Below are positions 28,059 to 35,923 of a stretch of DNA of 64,000 nucleotides, one piece after another. Where the stretch lies: contig NZ_BNEA01000015.1 in assembly GCF_016860525.1 (NCBI RefSeq), positions 2,790,001 through 2,854,000 on the forward strand, given 5' to 3'. This DNA comes from Streptomyces rubradiris (GTDB taxonomy: Bacteria > Actinomycetota > Actinomycetes > Streptomycetales > Streptomycetaceae). The notes below the pieces were generated by a model. The model worked only from the letters and a program-made list of their open reading frames with translations, made no database searches and had not been told where the DNA came from. Both the position numbers and the translations under genes were made by a program. The first letter of the stretch is position 1. Each line of letters opens with the position of its first letter.

Positions 28059-28222
28059 CTGGAAAGCCAAGGTGCGCCCCTCGAAGTTCGCTGTCGTTCC
28101 GTCAGGCCCCCGGGTTCGCGGGCCCACCGTGGTCCCCCGTGTTCGCGGGCCCACACCTATGCAACTTACTCACCGTTTACTCGGTTCCCGATTCCGGCCG
28201 GGAACGAGGCAGGATTGTGACC

Positions 28223-28765
28223 ATGTCCAACACTCCCATGGCAGCGAGCCCGCTCACCCGGGCCGTACTCGAGATCGACGAGTACGTCTCCGGCCTCGGC
28301 TGGGACCAGCCCGCTCGCCTCTTCGCCCTTGTAGACACCGCACGGCTGCGGGCTCAGGAACCTTCGCTCGCGGCCCAGCTGGGCCTCGAGGACGAGTCCG
28401 AGACCGCTGGTCTCACCCCGATCGAGCAGGACGAGGTCCCGTCCGGCAAGCCACTGGACGAGTTCCTCGCCACCATCGCCTGGCCCGACGCGGTCACCGG
28501 CTGCGCCCTCACCGTGGAGCGGCTGATGCTGCCGCCGTCCGCCGAGGCCCAGGTCCCCTCCGACCTGGACGAGGCCCGGCTGGCCGAGTGGGTCGCCCGG
28601 CACCCCGAGCGCCAGGAGGTCCGCATGACGGTGGCCGTGCTGCGTGACGGCAGCCGCGAGTCGGCGCTGCGGCTGCGCGAGAAGGACACCCCGACGGAGG
28701 TCCTGACCGGCCCCGACCTGGTGCCGGGCCTGGCGGACGCGCTGGTGGCGACGTTCGCGGACTGA
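28223..28765 (+). CDS. PPA1309 family protein
   Basis: A 180-aa soluble acidic protein of unknown function, matching the actinobacterial PPA1309 family in length, in its N-terminal ASPLTRAVLEIDEYV helix and in a central DAVTGCALTVERLMLPP segment. No catalytic motif is identifiable. It is divergently transcribed from UPF0182 with a 164-base gap. Linkage of these two and the downstream PDZ protease is typical of actinobacteria. Confidence 0.85.
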   Translation: MSNTPMAASPLTRAVLEIDEYVSGLGWDQPARLFALVDTARLRAQEPSLAAQLGLEDESETAGLTPIEQDEVPSGKPLDEFLATIAWPDAVTGCALTVERLMLPPSAEAQVPSDLDEARLAEWVARHPERQEVRMTVAVLRDGSRESALRLREKDTPTEVLTGPDLVPGLADALVATFAD

Positions 28766-28820
28766 TCCGCCCGTCCGCCGGGGAGCGCGCCTTGGGCGGC
28801 GTCTCGGTACGGCGCCTTGC

Positions 28821-28937
28821 GGCGGTGTCTTGGTGGGGCGTCCCGGTACGGCGTCTTGCGGCGGTGTCTTGGTAGGGCGTCCCGGTACGGCGTCTTGCGG
28901 CGGTGTCTTGGTAGGGCGTCCCGGTACGGCGCCTTGC
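28821..28937. repeat. 39-bp tandem repeat, three copies
   Basis: Three consecutive 39-bp units (28821-28859, 28860-28898, 28899-28937), each beginning GGCGGTGTCTTGGT and ending CTTGC, differ at only a few positions. A degenerate partial unit precedes them at about 28796-28820. They lie between the PPA1309 gene and the convergent PDZ-protease gene, outside both. Confidence 0.95.
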
Positions 28938-28995
28938 TTCGCCGCGGCGGGACGCGCTTCGGTACGTGGCGCGGTTCGGCCGCGGTACGGCGCTG

Positions 28996-29025
28996 GGGGG
29001 CGCCCCGTGTCCATGGGGCGCCCCC
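28996..29025. terminator. Bidirectional terminator hairpin
   Basis: A perfect 11-bp stem (28996-29006 with 29015-29025) and an 8-base loop between convergent genes, 18 bases after the stop of the PDZ-protease gene. Confidence 0.7.
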
Positions 29026-29042
29026 GGCCGCGTCACGGCCGC

Positions 29043-30140
29043 TCAGCCCTTGGCGGCGCACTTCGGCAGGGCGGCGACGTCCTCGCCGCGGATGTCCTCG
29101 AGCGCGTCGAGCGCGTCACCGATGGTCTTGACCTTGACCAGGGTCAGCCCGTCCGGGGTGTCCTTGGCCGCCGCCGCGCAGTTGTCGGCCGGGGTGAGGA
29201 AGTACCGGGCGCCCTTGTCCCGCGCGCCGACGGTCTTCATCTCGATGCCGCCGATCGGGCCGACCGTGCCGTCGTCGTCGATGGTGCCGGTGCCCGCGAC
29301 GAACGTGCCGCCGGTGAGGCTGCCCGGGGTGAGCTTGTCGTAGATGCCGAGCGCGAACATCAGGCCCGCGCTGGGCCCGCCGACATCGGCGAGCTTGATG
29401 TCGATGTCGAACGGGAAGGTGTGGTCGGTCCCGGCGGAGATGCCGACGATCGCCCGCTTGGCACCGCCGTCGTCGGCGGCCCGGGTCGTGATCGTGACGT
29501 TCCGCGTGCCGGTCGCCTCCTTGCGGGCCTTCTCGGCGGCCGCCTGGTCCTTGGCGGGAACGATCGTGAAGACGACGTCCTGACCCGGCTTGTGCTTGGT
29601 CACCAGCTTGGCGACGTCGGCCGGCTGCTTGACCGCCGTGCCGTCGACGGCCTTGATCACATCGCCCGCGTGCAGCCGGCCCTCGGCCGGGGAGCCCTTG
29701 ACGACCGTGGAGACGATCACCCAGGACTTCACCGGGATGTGCAGCTCCTTCAGGGCGGCGACCTTGGCGCTCTCCTGGGACTGGCTGAACTCCTCGGCGT
29801 TCTCCTGGCTGGACTGCTCCTCCGTCTTGCCGTCCGGGTAGAGCGTGTCGTGCGGGACGATCTTGCTGTCATGGGCCAGCCAGCCGTAGACGGCCTCGAC
29901 GAGGTTCATCCGGTAGTCGGCGCCGGTGACCCGGACGGTGGTCATGTTCAGGTGGCCGTCGGCCGGGTACGTCTTGTGCCCGGAGATCTGCAGCACCGGC
30001 TCGCCGTCGTGCTTCCCGAGCGTGTTCACGGTCGGGCCGGGGGACATCTCCGCGTACGGCACGGGGATGAGCACTCCCGCGCACAGGAGCGCGATCAGCA
30101 TCAGGGTCGAGGCGAGCATCGTCACGGTGCGGCGTGGCAT
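29043..30140 (-). CDS. PDZ/Lon-like (S16) membrane-anchored protease, YlbL type
   Basis: A 365-aa protein with one N-terminal transmembrane segment (residues 8-27), a PDZ domain around 125-205 (VVKGSPAEGRLHAGDVIKAVDG) and a C-terminal Lon-type S16 domain with the catalytic Ser in GGPSAGLMFAL and the catalytic Lys in GIEMKTVGA. The active site should face outside the cell. This is the YlbL family of actinobacteria and firmicutes; substrates here are unknown. The convergent terminator lies at its 3' end. Confidence 0.92.
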   Translation of the reverse strand: MPRRTVTMLASTLMLIALLCAGVLIPVPYAEMSPGPTVNTLGKHDGEPVLQISGHKTYPADGHLNMTTVRVTGADYRMNLVEAVYGWLAHDSKIVPHDTLYPDGKTEEQSSQENAEEFSQSQESAKVAALKELHIPVKSWVIVSTVVKGSPAEGRLHAGDVIKAVDGTAVKQPADVAKLVTKHKPGQDVVFTIVPAKDQAAAEKARKEATGTRNVTITTRAADDGGAKRAIVGISAGTDHTFPFDIDIKLADVGGPSAGLMFALGIYDKLTPGSLTGGTFVAGTGTIDDDGTVGPIGGIEMKTVGARDKGARYFLTPADNCAAAAKDTPDGLTLVKVKTIGDALDALEDIRGEDVAALPKCAAKG

Positions 30141-30190
30141 GCCTCGACAGTACGGGACGACGCTGTCGGCGCGCCGTCAGGGCACCCTCC

Positions 30191-30364
30191 TCAGGCGCCG
30201 CGCGCGCCCGGCCGGGACTTCTCCATGGCCTCGCGGAACCGGGCGTATCCGTCCAGCTCGGGGCCGTCGCCGCGCACCTTGCGGGTCCGGTTGGCCCAAC
30301 TGCCCCACAGTCCGCCACCGACCGCGGCCACCAGCGGAATCAGCAGCCAGACAAGCACCCCCAT
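30191..30364 (-). CDS. Small single-pass membrane protein (57 aa)
   Basis: Starts MGVLVWLLIPLVAAVGGGLW, a transmembrane segment with the N terminus at residue 1, then basic residues and a soluble stretch (GPELDGYARFREAMEK) that resembles other short actinobacterial membrane proteins. A strong GGAGGT ribosome binding site lies five bases before the ATG. It sits between moaE and the PDZ protease gene, on the same strand as both. Function unknown. Confidence 0.7.
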   Translation of the reverse strand: MGVLVWLLIPLVAAVGGGLWGSWANRTRKVRGDGPELDGYARFREAMEKSRPGARGA

Positions 30365-30537
30365 GCCGACCTCCTACGCCATGAGCGTCCGCAACTGACT
30401 GATCAGCAGATTAACCATCCGCACGGACAACGCTCACGCGAGGGTGCCGGTTACGCAACCCGAGAGGGGGGTGTGTCGGGCGGAAAGCGGGAGAACGGCC
30501 GGGGTCGGCGGGCGCTCCGCCGGTGTACGGCCGGGCA

Positions 30538-30999
30538 TCAGCATGCCCCGACCCACTCCTCGGTACCGTCGGAAAACCTCTGGTGCTTCCAGATGGGCAC
30601 CTCGTGCTTGAGGTCGTCGATCAGCTTGCGGCAGGCGTCGAAGGCCTCCGCGCGGTGCGGGCAGGCCACGGCGACGACCACGGCGAGGTCCCCGACCCGC
30701 AGATCACCCACCCGGTGGACGGCGGCCAGCGCCCGCACGGGGTGGTCGGCGACGACCTTCTCGGCGATCCGCCGCATCTCGGCCTCGGCGCTGGGGTGGC
30801 AGGAGTAGCCGAGGGCGTCCACGTCGGCGCCTCCGTCGTGGTTGCGCACGGTGCCCACGAACAGCGCGATGCCCCCGGCCGCGGCGTCCCCCACGGCGCG
30901 GAAGACCTCGTCCACGGAGAGCGGTGTCTCCCGGACGGCGATCAGCTTGACGGGGTTCTCGGCCGCCCGCTCACCCGGGTGGTCGTTCGTGAGTGCCAT
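30538..30999 (-). CDS. moaE: Molybdopterin synthase catalytic subunit MoaE
   Basis: A 153-aa large subunit of MPT synthase, which with thiocarboxylated MoaD inserts sulfur into precursor Z during molybdenum cofactor synthesis. Family motifs: FVGTVRNHDGG near the N terminus, HRVGDLRVGD and the C-terminal K-x-x-VPIWKHQ segment with the active-site lysines. No moaD or other moa gene is adjacent in this window. Confidence 0.95.
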   Translation of the reverse strand: MALTNDHPGERAAENPVKLIAVRETPLSVDEVFRAVGDAAAGGIALFVGTVRNHDGGADVDALGYSCHPSAEAEMRRIAEKVVADHPVRALAAVHRVGDLRVGDLAVVVAVACPHRAEAFDACRKLIDDLKHEVPIWKHQRFSDGTEEWVGAC

Positions 31000-31129
31000 G
31001 CGCCCATCGTGCCCCACGGGTCCGACATCGGGGAATACGGCTTTCCGCAGCACGCGCGCGTGCCCGGTTTGGAGGCTTCTACAGAGGCTTGCCACCGGCC
31101 CTCGCGGACCACGGGCGTGCCGCCGCGCC

Positions 31130-32242
31130 TCAGACCCGCCGCCGCGCCTTCCGGGCCCGCCGTACGACGGCCGCCGCGCCCAGCAGGGCGACGGTCGCCC
31201 CCGCCGCACCGGCCGCCGTCGCGTCCTTGCGGCCCAGCCGCCGCCCGGCGACCGTGCGCCGCCCCGACACCTCCTCCAGCAGCTCGGCCAGTACCTCCTC
31301 GTTGGTCCACTTCGGCCGCCAGCCGGCGTCGTGCAGCCGGCTGCCGCTGACCACCCAGGGGTACATCGTGTACGCCAGGTCCCCCGCCGGGGAGGGGGTG
31401 AGCCCGATGCGGTGCAGCCGGGCCGCCGCGCCGAGGGCGACCGCCGACGGCAGCTCCATGCGCCGGATACCGCTGAGCTCCTCGACCTCCTCCTGCTCCA
31501 GCCACCCGTCGCAGCCGACGGCCAGTTCCCCGTCGGCCTTCTCCAGCACGGCGTACTCCAGGGCGCTGCACAGGTCCTCGACGTGGCAGAACTGCCACGC
31601 GGGCCGCGATCCGGCCACGACCAGCAGCCGCGGCGACTCGAAGTACCTGGTCAGCGCGGTGTCGGTGCCGCCGACCAGGACGGCCGGCCGGACCACGGTG
31701 ACGTTCAGCCCCGGATGCGCGCGCGGGGCGCGCCGCGCCAGCCGCTCGATCTCCAGCAGGTCCCCGACCCCGGTCGCCTCGGCGGTGGCGCGCAGCTCGG
31801 CCTCCTCCGACAGGGGCAGCTCGTTGTCCGGCAGCGCGCCGTAGACCATCGCCGAGGTGCACAGCACCACCCGGCGCACACCGGCCGCCGCGGCGGCCGT
31901 CAGCACGGTCTGGGTCCCCCGCACGTTGTAGGCCGTGCGCGCCGCCGGGTCGGTCTCCAGATCGAGGTCGAGGGCGAGGTGGACGACCACGTCGGTGCCG
32001 CGCAGCTTGTCCGCGATCGCCGGGTCGCGCACGTCGAGGATGTGCCACCGGGCCTCGGCGCACTCGCCGCGCCGCTCGTCGATGGCGACGACCTCCTTGA
32101 CCTCGTCGGAGGCGGCGAGCCGCTCGGTGAGCAGGGCGCCGACCCCGCCGGCCGCGCCGGTCACCGCGACGACGGGTCCGCGCACGGCGGAAGAGGTTGA
32201 ACGGTTTCGCGCTGCGCGAACCTGCGGATCTGGGGAACTCAC
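31130..32242 (-). CDS. NAD-dependent epimerase/dehydratase-like SDR protein
   Basis: A 370-aa extended short-chain dehydrogenase fold. The nucleotide-binding VTGAAGGVG loop is at about residues 27-35, followed by the acidic VVAIDERR end of strand 2 and an NVRGTQTV helix. The usual catalytic Tyr-x3-Lys is not evident: STSAMVYGALPDNE has the Tyr but no Lys at +4. Catalysis may be lost, or the site may be atypical. A hydrophobic C-terminal segment followed by Arg/Lys-rich residues (VVRRARKARRRV) suggests tail anchoring. GTG 32242 has a GGAGACG ribosome binding site. Divergent from the zincin gene; substrate unknown. Confidence 0.85.
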   Translation of the reverse strand: MSSPDPQVRAARNRSTSSAVRGPVVAVTGAAGGVGALLTERLAASDEVKEVVAIDERRGECAEARWHILDVRDPAIADKLRGTDVVVHLALDLDLETDPAARTAYNVRGTQTVLTAAAAAGVRRVVLCTSAMVYGALPDNELPLSEEAELRATAEATGVGDLLEIERLARRAPRAHPGLNVTVVRPAVLVGGTDTALTRYFESPRLLVVAGSRPAWQFCHVEDLCSALEYAVLEKADGELAVGCDGWLEQEEVEELSGIRRMELPSAVALGAAARLHRIGLTPSPAGDLAYTMYPWVVSGSRLHDAGWRPKWTNEEVLAELLEEVSGRRTVAGRRLGRKDATAAGAAGATVALLGAAAVVRRARKARRRV

Positions 32243-32432
32243 CGGGCGTCTCCAGCGGTTGTCTTCAGTACGCGCGCGAGTGACGCGTACGTACCAGGTG
32301 CATCCATCCTGCCGCAGGCCTTCCGCAGGCGAAGCACCGAGGCCCGATCGGGCCCGGGTGTCTACGCTGGGTGGTGTTGTCGGGCAGCCGCGCCGCCGGA
32401 AGAACCGGTGGCCTTACCAGCCGAGGAATCCC

Positions 32433-33878
32433 GTGAGTGACACCCCATTCGGTTTCGGCCTTCCGCCGGAGGAGCCGGAGGACGGCGACGAGGGCAAGAA
32501 GAAGGACCAGCAGAGCGGTGGTGGGCAGGGACCGGCGAACCCGTTCGGTTTCGGCGGCCTGCCCGGAGCCGGCGGCTTCGGCGGCCCCGGCGCGGACAAC
32601 CCGTTCGCCGCCATGTTCGGCTCCCTGAACCCCAGCGACCTGGGTGCGGCCTTCCAACAGCTCGGGCAGATGCTCTCGTACGAGGGCGGGCCGGTGAACT
32701 GGGACATGGCCAAGCAGATCGCCCGCCAGACGGTCGCCCAGGGCGCGCCGAACGGCACGAAGGACGCCAGCGTCGGCGCGGCCGAGCGCCGGGCCGTGGA
32801 GGAGGCCGTCCGCCTGGCCGACCTGTGGCTGGACGACGTGACGTCCCTGCCGTCGGGTTCCGCCTCGGCGGTGGCCTGGTCGCGGGCGGAGTGGGTCGAG
32901 GCGACCCTGCCCGCCTGGCAGGAGCTGGTCGACCCGGTCGCCGAGCGGGTCGGCGCGGCGATGGGCGACGTGCTGCCGGAGGAGATGCAGGCCATGGCGG
33001 GCCCGCTGATCGGCATGATGCGGTCGATGGGCGGCGCCATGTTCGGCACGCAGATCGGGCAGGCCGTGGGCGTGCTCGCGGGCGAGGTCGTCGGCTCCAC
33101 CGACATCGGCCTGCCGCTGGGCCCGGCCCGCAAGGCCGCCCTGCTCCCGGCCAACGTGGAGGCGTTCGGCAAGGACCTGGGCGTGCCGCAGGAGGAGGTG
33201 CGGCTGTATCTCGCCCTGCGCGAGGCCGCCCACCAGCGGCTGTTCGCGCACGTGCCGTGGCTGCGCTCGCACCTGTTCGGCGCGGTCGACGGCTATGCGC
33301 GCGGCATCAAGGTCGACACGGCGAAGCTGGAGGACGTGGTCGGCCAGTTCGACCCGCAGAATCCCGAGCAGCTGCAGGACGCGCTCCAGCAGGGCATGTT
33401 CCAGCCGGAGGACACGCCCGAGCAGAAGGCGGCCCTGGCCCGTCTGGAGACGGCTCTGGCGCTCGTGGAGGGCTGGGTGGACGCGGTGGTGCACGCCGCC
33501 GCGAAGCCGCGTCTGGGGTCCGCCGACGCGCTGCGCGAGACGCTGCGCCGAAGGCGCGCGACCGGCGGCCCGGCGGAGCAGACGTTCGCCACGCTGATCG
33601 GCCTGGAGCTGCGTCCGCGCCGGCTGCGCGACGCCTCCCGGCTGTGGGCCTCGCTCACGGACGCGCGCGGGGTCGACGGCCGGGACGGCCTGTGGGCGCA
33701 CCCGGACATGCTGCCGACCGCGACCGACCTGGACGACCCGGACGGTTTCGTGCACCGCGAGCAGCTGGACTTCTCCGAGCTGGACAAGATGCTCGGCGAG
33801 GCGGCGGGCGGCGGCCACGACAAGCCCGGCCTGCGCAAGAAGGACGACGACGAGACCAAGGGCGACGGCACCGAGTGA
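32433..33878 (+). CDS. Zinc-dependent metalloprotease-like protein (DUF2342, zincin_2)
   Basis: 481 aa. The first 70 residues are Gly/Pro/Phe-rich low complexity (NPFGFGGLPGAGGFGG). The rest matches the actinobacterial zincin_2 family with REAAHQRLFAHVPWLR as the metal-site helix and an EGWVDAVVHAA helix. The classical HExxH is altered, so peptidase activity is an inference. GTG 33, with the GAGGAA ribosome binding site just upstream, is position 32433. The stop overlaps the NUDIX start (GTGA), which implies a coupled operon. Confidence 0.87.
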   Translation: MSDTPFGFGLPPEEPEDGDEGKKKDQQSGGGQGPANPFGFGGLPGAGGFGGPGADNPFAAMFGSLNPSDLGAAFQQLGQMLSYEGGPVNWDMAKQIARQTVAQGAPNGTKDASVGAAERRAVEEAVRLADLWLDDVTSLPSGSASAVAWSRAEWVEATLPAWQELVDPVAERVGAAMGDVLPEEMQAMAGPLIGMMRSMGGAMFGTQIGQAVGVLAGEVVGSTDIGLPLGPARKAALLPANVEAFGKDLGVPQEEVRLYLALREAAHQRLFAHVPWLRSHLFGAVDGYARGIKVDTAKLEDVVGQFDPQNPEQLQDALQQGMFQPEDTPEQKAALARLETALALVEGWVDAVVHAAAKPRLGSADALRETLRRRRATGGPAEQTFATLIGLELRPRRLRDASRLWASLTDARGVDGRDGLWAHPDMLPTATDLDDPDGFVHREQLDFSELDKMLGEAAGGGHDKPGLRKKDDDETKGDGTE

Positions 33879-34396
33879 GCCTGTACGACGACGCGGTCCT
33901 GGTCCTGAAGGGGTACGAGGGCCAGGAGGAGCTGCGCCAGTCGTACCTGGACCACCTGGCGGCCCATCCGGACGGCATGTGGAAGGCCTGTGACGCCGGC
34001 CATGTCACGGCCAGTGCCCTGGTCGTCGACCCCGGACACGGCCGGGTGCTGCTCACACTGCACCGGAAGCTGCGGATGTGGCTCCAGATGGGCGGTCACT
34101 GCGAGCCTGGCGACCCGACGCTGGAGGCGGCGGCCCTGCGGGAGGCGACGGAGGAGTCCGGGATCGCGGGGCTGACCCTGCTGCCCGGCGGCCCGGTGCG
34201 GCTGGACCGGCATCCGATCCCGGCACCCTGCAACTGGCACTTCGACGTGCAGTACGCGGTCCTGGCCCCGCCCGGCGCGGCGTGGGAGATCAGCGCGGAG
34301 TCCCTGGACCTGCGCTGGTTCGGCTACGACGAGGTGGCCGGGGTGGCCGACGAGTCGGTCGTGCGCCTGCTGGAGGCCACGCGCGCCCGGCTCTGA
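33875..34396 (+). CDS. NUDIX hydrolase
   Basis: A 173-aa NUDIX-fold protein likely cleaving a nucleoside-diphosphate-linked or related substrate. The catalytic helix REATEESGI is clear. The first half of the box (GGHCEPGDPTLEAAAL) has one residue more than the standard G-x5-E-x7-REUxEExGU spacing. Coupled to the upstream metalloprotease by a GTGA overlap. Ends before a perfect terminator hairpin. Confidence 0.9.
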   Translation: MSLYDDAVLVLKGYEGQEELRQSYLDHLAAHPDGMWKACDAGHVTASALVVDPGHGRVLLTLHRKLRMWLQMGGHCEPGDPTLEAAALREATEESGIAGLTLLPGGPVRLDRHPIPAPCNWHFDVQYAVLAPPGAAWEISAESLDLRWFGYDEVAGVADESVVRLLEATRARL

Positions 34397-34413
34397 CGGG
34401 CGTCCGACGCGAT

Positions 34414-34447
34414 GTAAGGGGCGACCGCCCTTGCGGTCGCCCCTTAC
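34414..34447. terminator. Bidirectional terminator
   Basis: A perfect 15-bp stem (34414-34428 with 34433-34447) and a CCTT loop, between the convergent NUDIX and AIM24 genes. Confidence 0.8.
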
Positions 34448-34457
34448 CGCGTCCGGC

Positions 34458-35213
34458 TCAGCTCCAGACGTTGCCCTGGTTCTGGCCGCGCGCTCCCTGC
34501 TGGCCCATGCCGAACTGGGCGGCGAGGCCCTGCCCGATCACGGCGTTCTGCGGCGGCAGCAGCTCGCTGGGCTGGACGAGCGCGAACCCGGAGCCCATGA
34601 AGCTCAGCTCCCAGCCCTCACCGGTGCTGCCACGCCGGCGCCACACCCCGGAGGAGTGCGTCTGGGCCTGCATCTGCACGCGCAGCCCGGTGGACCAGGC
34701 GACGATCGCGTCGGCGTCGCAGTTGACGTACCTGTCGGGCGTGACCCGCATCAGCAGCGGGGCGCCCGAGGTCATCAGGGCGATCCTGCCGCGCCCGGTG
34801 ATGTTCAGCTGGTACTTCCCGGAGCCGGAGATGCCGTACTGGCTGTCGACGGCGACGACCTCGTAGTGCAGCGAGGAGTCCATGGCGAGGACGTAGGAGC
34901 TGTCGACGGTCAGCCCGTCCTGCTCGACGTCCACGATGTGCACGTGCTGGGCGAGGTTGGCGAGGTAGACCGTGCCCTGGCCGTGGCAGCGCATCAGGTC
35001 CAGGCCCTCGCCGGTGCGCGCACGCGCGCGTGCCTGCCGGTCGCCCTGGTACTCGGCGTCGAACTCGACGAGCCCCTGGTAGGCGACCATGGTGCCCTTG
35101 CGGGCGAGGAGGTCGTCGTGGCCGTCCAGGGTGATCCGGAGCATCTGCGCGTTCTGCAGGCTCCAGCGCTCCTGGGTCTGGAGGTCGTTGTGCGCGAAAA
35201 GCGGGCTCTGCAT
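34458..35213 (-). CDS. AIM24 family protein (third of three)
   Basis: A 251-aa beta-helix-like AIM24 (TIGR00266-type) protein. Repeated strand motifs include MVAYQG, GTVYLANLAQHVHIVDVEQDGLTVD and GRGRIALMTSGAP. The C-terminal 25 residues are Gly/Gln-rich. AIM24 proteins are conserved from bacteria to mitochondria with poorly known function. Last gene of a tight three-gene set on the minus strand, starting 17 bases after the previous gene. Confidence 0.88.
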   Translation of the reverse strand: MQSPLFAHNDLQTQERWSLQNAQMLRITLDGHDDLLARKGTMVAYQGLVEFDAEYQGDRQARARARTGEGLDLMRCHGQGTVYLANLAQHVHIVDVEQDGLTVDSSYVLAMDSSLHYEVVAVDSQYGISGSGKYQLNITGRGRIALMTSGAPLLMRVTPDRYVNCDADAIVAWSTGLRVQMQAQTHSSGVWRRRGSTGEGWELSFMGSGFALVQPSELLPPQNAVIGQGLAAQFGMGQQGARGQNQGNVWS

Positions 35214-35230
35214 GGTGTTCTGGCTCCCCC

Positions 35231-35911
35231 TCAGCCCCGGATCCGGAGGCGGTCGGTGCTGTCCTCGCTGGGCTGGACGACGACGATGCCCTGTCCGGAG
35301 AAGGCCATCTGGTAGGCCTCGCCGCTGCCCCGGCCGATCAGCGACTGCGCCTTGAAGCTGCGCTTGCCCTTCACCTTCAGGTTCGGCGACCAGGCGACCA
35401 GCGCGTCCGGGTCGACGTACGTCTCGTCCTCACCGCCCCCGCAGTCCACGACGATCGGCGTGCCCCGGGAGGTCAGCGCGACCCAGCCCTGCCCGGAGAT
35501 CCTCGTGTTCCACAGGCCCTGCCCGGCGAACTTCGCGAGCCCCTTCACACGCTCCACGCCCCAGGTCAGGTGGGCGTCGAAGGCGAGGAGGTTGGTGGCG
35601 TTGACGGAGATGCCGTCGCCATTGAGGTTGATCACGACAACGTCGGCGCCGTAGTCGGCGAGGTAGAGCAGGCCGTCACCGGAGCACTTCATCAGCGGCG
35701 CGCCCTCGCCGGTGGCCCAGTCGCGGGCGATCTGGCGGACGGCCGGCGGGTTGGGCTCGTACTGGATGAAGCCCTCGTAGGCGACCATCGACCCCACGCG
35801 CGCGAGGAGGTCGTTTCCGGTCTGCAGGGCGACCTTCAGCATGTGGCTGCCGTGGTTCTCCATGCGGGCGGTGACGGGTGCGGGGGCGAAGCCCGCGAGC
35901 GGCTGGTTCAT
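35231..35911 (-). CDS. AIM24 family protein (second of three)
   Basis: A 226-aa AIM24 domain without extensions. It shares the MVAYEGFIQYE, LYLADYGADVVVINLNGDGI and GQGWVALTSRGTPIVVDC segments with its neighbours. It carries a GGGAGCC ribosome binding site and lies 12 bases after the TerD-AIM24 gene, so the three genes form one operon. Confidence 0.88.
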   Translation of the reverse strand: MNQPLAGFAPAPVTARMENHGSHMLKVALQTGNDLLARVGSMVAYEGFIQYEPNPPAVRQIARDWATGEGAPLMKCSGDGLLYLADYGADVVVINLNGDGISVNATNLLAFDAHLTWGVERVKGLAKFAGQGLWNTRISGQGWVALTSRGTPIVVDCGGGEDETYVDPDALVAWSPNLKVKGKRSFKAQSLIGRGSGEAYQMAFSGQGIVVVQPSEDSTDRLRIRG

Positions 35912-35923
35912 GACGGGCTCCCT

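Noticed and set aside
25104..28154. Extra 32 N-terminal residues of the UPF0182 protein
   Set aside because: They are Arg/Gly-rich, unlike the family, whose members start at MPDRGG.
28354..29061. Reverse-strand ORF through the 39-bp repeats
   Set aside because: It overlaps the PPA1309 gene antisense and has no ribosome binding site or recognisable domain; the open frame follows from the high GC and the repeat length.
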